Source: an uncultured Blautia sp.
GTDB lineage: Bacteria > Bacillota > Clostridia > Lachnospirales > Lachnospiraceae
Reading direction: 5' to 3'
Length of the DNA: 7,589 nt
NCBI GenBank assembly: GCA_946629475.1
Contig: CAMOXX010000132.1
Coordinates: 1 to 7,589 of the forward strand
Part shown: one piece after another, positions 5,707 to 7,589 of the stretch
How positions within the stretch are numbered: the first letter of the stretch is position 1
How the letters are laid out: every line of letters starts with the position of its first letter
Notes under the pieces: model-generated
Seen by the model: the letters and a program-made list of their open reading frames with translations, nothing else
What the model was told of the DNA's origin: nothing
Database searches by the model: none
Program-made: the position numbers and the translations under genes

Positions 5707-7589
5707 AACGAAATTCAAGTACTGGACCAGAACACAATCGATAAAATAGCCGCGGGGGAGGTTGTAGAGCGGCCTTCCTCCGTAGTAAAAGAGCTGGCAG
5801 AAAACGCGATCGACGCAGGTGCGACTGCCATCACTGTGGAAATCGCAGACGGCGGGAAAAAGCTGATCCGGATCACCGACAACGGATCTGGAATCCCGTC
5901 TTCGCAGGTGCCCCTGGCGTTTCTGCGCCACGCAACCAGCAAAATCCGCAGTGTCTCAGACCTCTACAGTATTGCGTCCCTGGGCTTTCGCGGCGAAGCG
6001 CTGTCCAGCATAGCAGCGGTCGCCCAGGTGGAGCTGATTACCCGGACTTCTTCGGCGATGTCCGGGACAAGATATCTGATCAGCGGCGGAAAGGAAGAAA
6101 AGCTTGAAGAAACCGGCGCACCGGAAGGAACCACCTTCCTGGTGCGCAACCTCTTTTTTAACACACCTGCGCGGAGCAAGTTTTTAAAGTCCGATACGAC
6201 CGAGGCCAATTACATCAGTGCGCTCATGGAGCAGCTGGCTCTGTCGCACCCGGAAATCTCTTTCAAATATATCCAGAACCGCCAGGTAAGGCTTCACAGC
6301 TCCGGCAACTGTAACCGGAAGGAAGTGATCTACAGCATTTACGGGCGGGATATCACAAAGCAGCTGCTGGAAGTATCCTGCGAGACGGATTTCATGAAGG
6401 TGACCGGGTTTATCGGAAAGCCTGAGATCGCCCGCGGGAACCGGTCCTTCGAGAATTACTACATCAATGGCCGCTTTGTGCGTGACAAGATCATTGCAAA
6501 GGCGATTGAGGACGGGTACAAAGGATTCCTCATGCAGCACAAATTTCCGTTTGTATCGCTGGAAATCGAGATGGACGGTAATGAACTTGATGTAAATGTC
6601 CATCCCTCCAAGATGGAGGTGCGTTTTGCCCGGGGAGCTGAGGTCTACGAGGCAATCAGCCGGATGATCCATGACGCGCTGTCCGGGAAAACTCTGATCC
6701 CGGCTGTGAACGCAGGGAAGGAAGAGCGGACTGTGCAGCCTGTTTTGCGTGAGAAGCCTGCTGCCTTCCCGGAGCCTTTTGAGGCATTGCGAAGAAGAGA
6801 GAACCCGGAAAATCAAAAAAACGGGGATGTCCCGCAGCGACCCGGTGTCAGGCCCGACAGAAGAACACATGAGCCCCTGGAAGCGGACCGAGTGCAGGAA
6901 GGCAGCAAAGACCTCCCGGGCATCGGTGAGGACAGAGGGGCAGTAAACTACAGAGATGTTCTGTCGCAGGCAGAGAACCAGCTGTTTGCAGGCAGACTTG
7001 CAGACGCGGCCAGCGGCCATGCGGCTTCCGAAGCATATACAAACCCTGCAGAATCGGCAGGTGCCAAGATGCAGCCTGCAGGCTCTGCACTGCCTTCAAA
7101 TCCAGCAGCACCTCCTGCAGGTTCTGCAGAACCGGCCGGTGCCGGAGCAAATGCTCCCTGGGAATCAGCTTCTGAAGAATTCGAAGACAGTGAAACCTCC
7201 GAATACACGTTCACGCTTGAGCATGCAGAATTGCCGACCCTTACATTTGAACTGTCTGCAGAAGAGATTCAGTACGGAGAATCCCTGACTGTCTCAGTTT
7301 CTCCTTCAGACGCTGAACAGTGGTTCCTTGGATATGGCATTTTCAATATTCAAACAGATGAGCATATAGAAAGTGCTGTTGGAGGCATTACAAATTCTGT
7401 AGCCGGAACCTATACCGGAAACATGGTAGGAAGGTATGAATATCGTGTCTATGGGTGTTTCAATGGCGTCTGGTCCAAAGAAGCCACCTTTACTTTCCGT
7501 GTTCTCCCGCATGATTATACGGATCCTCCAAAGCTGACCTATCAGGGAAAGGAAATCTCAGGCACGCTCTCACTGACCCCTTCAGATCC
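5704..7589 (+). CDS. mutL: MutL N-terminal ATPase and linker, read in frame into Ig-like surface sequence; 3' partial
   Basis: Residues 1 to about 333 are a standard MutL, which couples MutS recognition to strand removal. GHKL ATPase motifs are KELAENAIDAGA (general base E30, Mg-binding N34), DNGSGI (D59-I64), RHATSKI (75-81), GFRGEA (94-99) and GTTFLVRNLFFNTPAR (142-157). The transducer domain ends with HPSKMEVRF (300-308). A charged linker follows, with ENQLF at 424-428. The dimerisation/endonuclease domain (DQHAxxE motif) would then be expected. Instead the open frame enters an Ala/Pro/Gly repeat (about residues 448-486) and tandem Ig-like sequence from about 500 to the window end (628 codons, no stop). 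Third-position GC falls from about 67% (five sampled lines) to about 41% (7201 onward). The first 333 residues are certain MutL. The tail is either a true fusion, a linker insertion with the C-terminal domain further on, or a misjoined contig. If the join is real, endonuclease and dimerisation functions are probably lost. Confidence 0.9.
   Translation, partial: MNEIQVLDQNTIDKIAAGEVVERPSSVVKELAENAIDAGATAITVEIADGGKKLIRITDNGSGIPSSQVPLAFLRHATSKIRSVSDLYSIASLGFRGEALSSIAAVAQVELITRTSSAMSGTRYLISGGKEEKLEETGAPEGTTFLVRNLFFNTPARSKFLKSDTTEANYISALMEQLALSHPEISFKYIQNRQVRLHSSGNCNRKEVIYSIYGRDITKQLLEVSCETDFMKVTGFIGKPEIARGNRSFENYYINGRFVRDKIIAKAIEDGYKGFLMQHKFPFVSLEIEMDGNELDVNVHPSKMEVRFARGAEVYEAISRMIHDALSGKTLIPAVNAGKEERTVQPVLREKPAAFPEPFEALRRRENPENQKNGDVPQRPGVRPDRRTHEPLEADRVQEGSKDLPGIGEDRGAVNYRDVLSQAENQLFAGRLADAASGHAASEAYTNPAESAGAKMQPAGSALPSNPAAPPAGSAEPAGAGANAPWESASEEFEDSETSEYTFTLEHAELPTLTFELSAEEIQYGESLTVSVSPSDAEQWFLGYGIFNIQTDEHIESAVGGITNSVAGTYTGNMVGRYEYRVYGCFNGVWSKEATFTFRVLPHDYTDPPKLTYQGKEISGTLSLTPSD
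7073..7084. repeat. 12-bp perfect palindrome
   Basis: AGCCTGCAGGCT is its own reverse complement and is centred on a CTGCAG. It lies inside the 13-residue repeat region near the mutL/Ig-like transition. No protein that would bind it can be inferred. Confidence 0.5.
7120..7140. repeat. Overlapping 14-bp and 10-bp perfect palindromes
   Basis: GGTTCTGCAGAACC (7120-7133) and ACCGGCCGGT (7131-7140) are both self-complementary and share three bases. The 14-bp one is centred on CTGCAG, 48 bp from the centre of the palindrome at 7073-7084. Such foldback-prone sequence can favour strand switching in the cell or in library amplification, which bears on how the fusion arose. Confidence 0.55.
7231..7524 (+). 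other. Ig-like extracellular domain encoded in the mutL frame
   Basis: About 98 residues (510-607 of the frame) alternate in a beta-strand pattern: LTFELS, QYGESLTVSVSPSDA, AGTYTGNMVGRYEYRVYG, then WSKEATFTFRVLP. The pattern resembles Ig/fibronectin-like modules of large surface proteins in gut Clostridia, where AGTYxxxVYxxFNGVWS-type strands are common. Nothing in it resembles the MutL C-terminal domain. Just before it, YTFTLEH (7204 onward) resembles the last strand TFTFRVLPH of this domain (7486 onward). A preceding Ig unit therefore appears cut off at its start. The exact family is not identified. Confidence 0.55.
7525..7589 (+). other. Start of a second Ig-like unit
   Basis: PPKLTYQGKEISGTLSLTPSDP aligns with the beginning of the previous unit: LPTLTF with PPKLTY, and ESLTVSVSPSDA with GTLSLTPSDP. 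The LTF and LTY positions are 294 bp (98 residues) apart. This shows a tandem repeat of surface domains that is cut by the window end. Confidence 0.5.

Larger units (their letters stand above)
7045..7161 (+). repeat. Degenerate 39-bp (13-residue) tandem repeat rich in Ala, Pro and Gly
   Basis: Three consecutive 39-bp units start at 7045, 7084 and 7123. They encode PAESAGAKMQPAG, SALPSNPAAPPAG and SAEPAGAGANAPW. Bases 7045-7065 match 7123-7143 at 18 of 21 positions, and the 15-mers at 7075 and 7114 differ by one base. CTGCAG occurs at 7046, 7076, 7115 and 7124. In protein this would be a flexible, low-complexity linker. It lies where mutL-like sequence gives way to surface-protein-like sequence, and third-position GC is already low here, so it may belong to either partner. 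Confidence 0.65.

Noticed and set aside
6184..7020. A 278-codon open frame on the minus strand opposite mutL
   Set aside because: It is antisense to conserved MutL motifs and carries no recognisable domain.
6956..7288. A 110-codon plus-strand frame across the mutL linker
   Set aside because: It is out of frame with MutL, low in complexity (Gln/Leu/Cys-rich), and is produced by the CTGCAG-rich repeats.

Overview
The window looks like chromosomal DNA from a Bacillota species, most likely a gut or rumen Lachnospiraceae-type Clostridium relative. The reasons are the gene order miaB-mutS-mutL, a moderate GC content with G/C-leaning third codon positions, Gram-positive-type ribosome binding sites, and a neighbouring large surface protein with isopeptide-type domains. 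All genes are on the + strand. The taxonomic call is inference; the gene families are read from motifs.

Layout: (1) Positions 2-1531 hold the C-terminal 509 residues of a surface or pilin-like protein whose start lies upstream. It has a D2-like and then a CnaB/SpaA-like domain, and no sortase signal at its end. (2) A near-consensus housekeeping promoter (TTGACA, 17 bp, TATGAT) sits across the end of that gene and in the 60-bp gap. (3) It drives miaB (1592-3067, tRNA methylthiotransferase), mutS (3069-5702, mismatch recognition ATPase) and mutL (from 5704). Both internal junctions have the same form, TAA-A-ATG, so the three genes are very probably one translationally coupled operon.

The unusual part is the 3' end. 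The MutL frame is normal through its GHKL ATPase and transducer domains (residues 1 to about 333) and a charged linker. It then runs without a stop into an Ala/Pro/Gly-rich stretch with degenerate 13-residue repeats and nested palindromes (about 7045-7161). After that comes sequence that reads as tandem extracellular Ig-like domains (about 7201 to the window end). The MutL C-terminal dimerisation/endonuclease domain, with its DQHA-type motif, is not seen. Third-position GC, counted by hand, falls from about 67% in five sampled mutL lines to about 41% in the tail. Either an in-frame rearrangement fused mutL to a surface-protein gene, which would probably inactivate mismatch repair, or the contig is a chimera. 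The sequence alone cannot decide this.

Functionally, MutS and MutL act together in post-replicative mismatch repair and MiaB modifies A37 of tRNAs; the shared operon is a known arrangement in Clostridia. There is no intergenic stretch longer than 60 bp, and no RNA gene, CRISPR array, insertion sequence or terminator was found.
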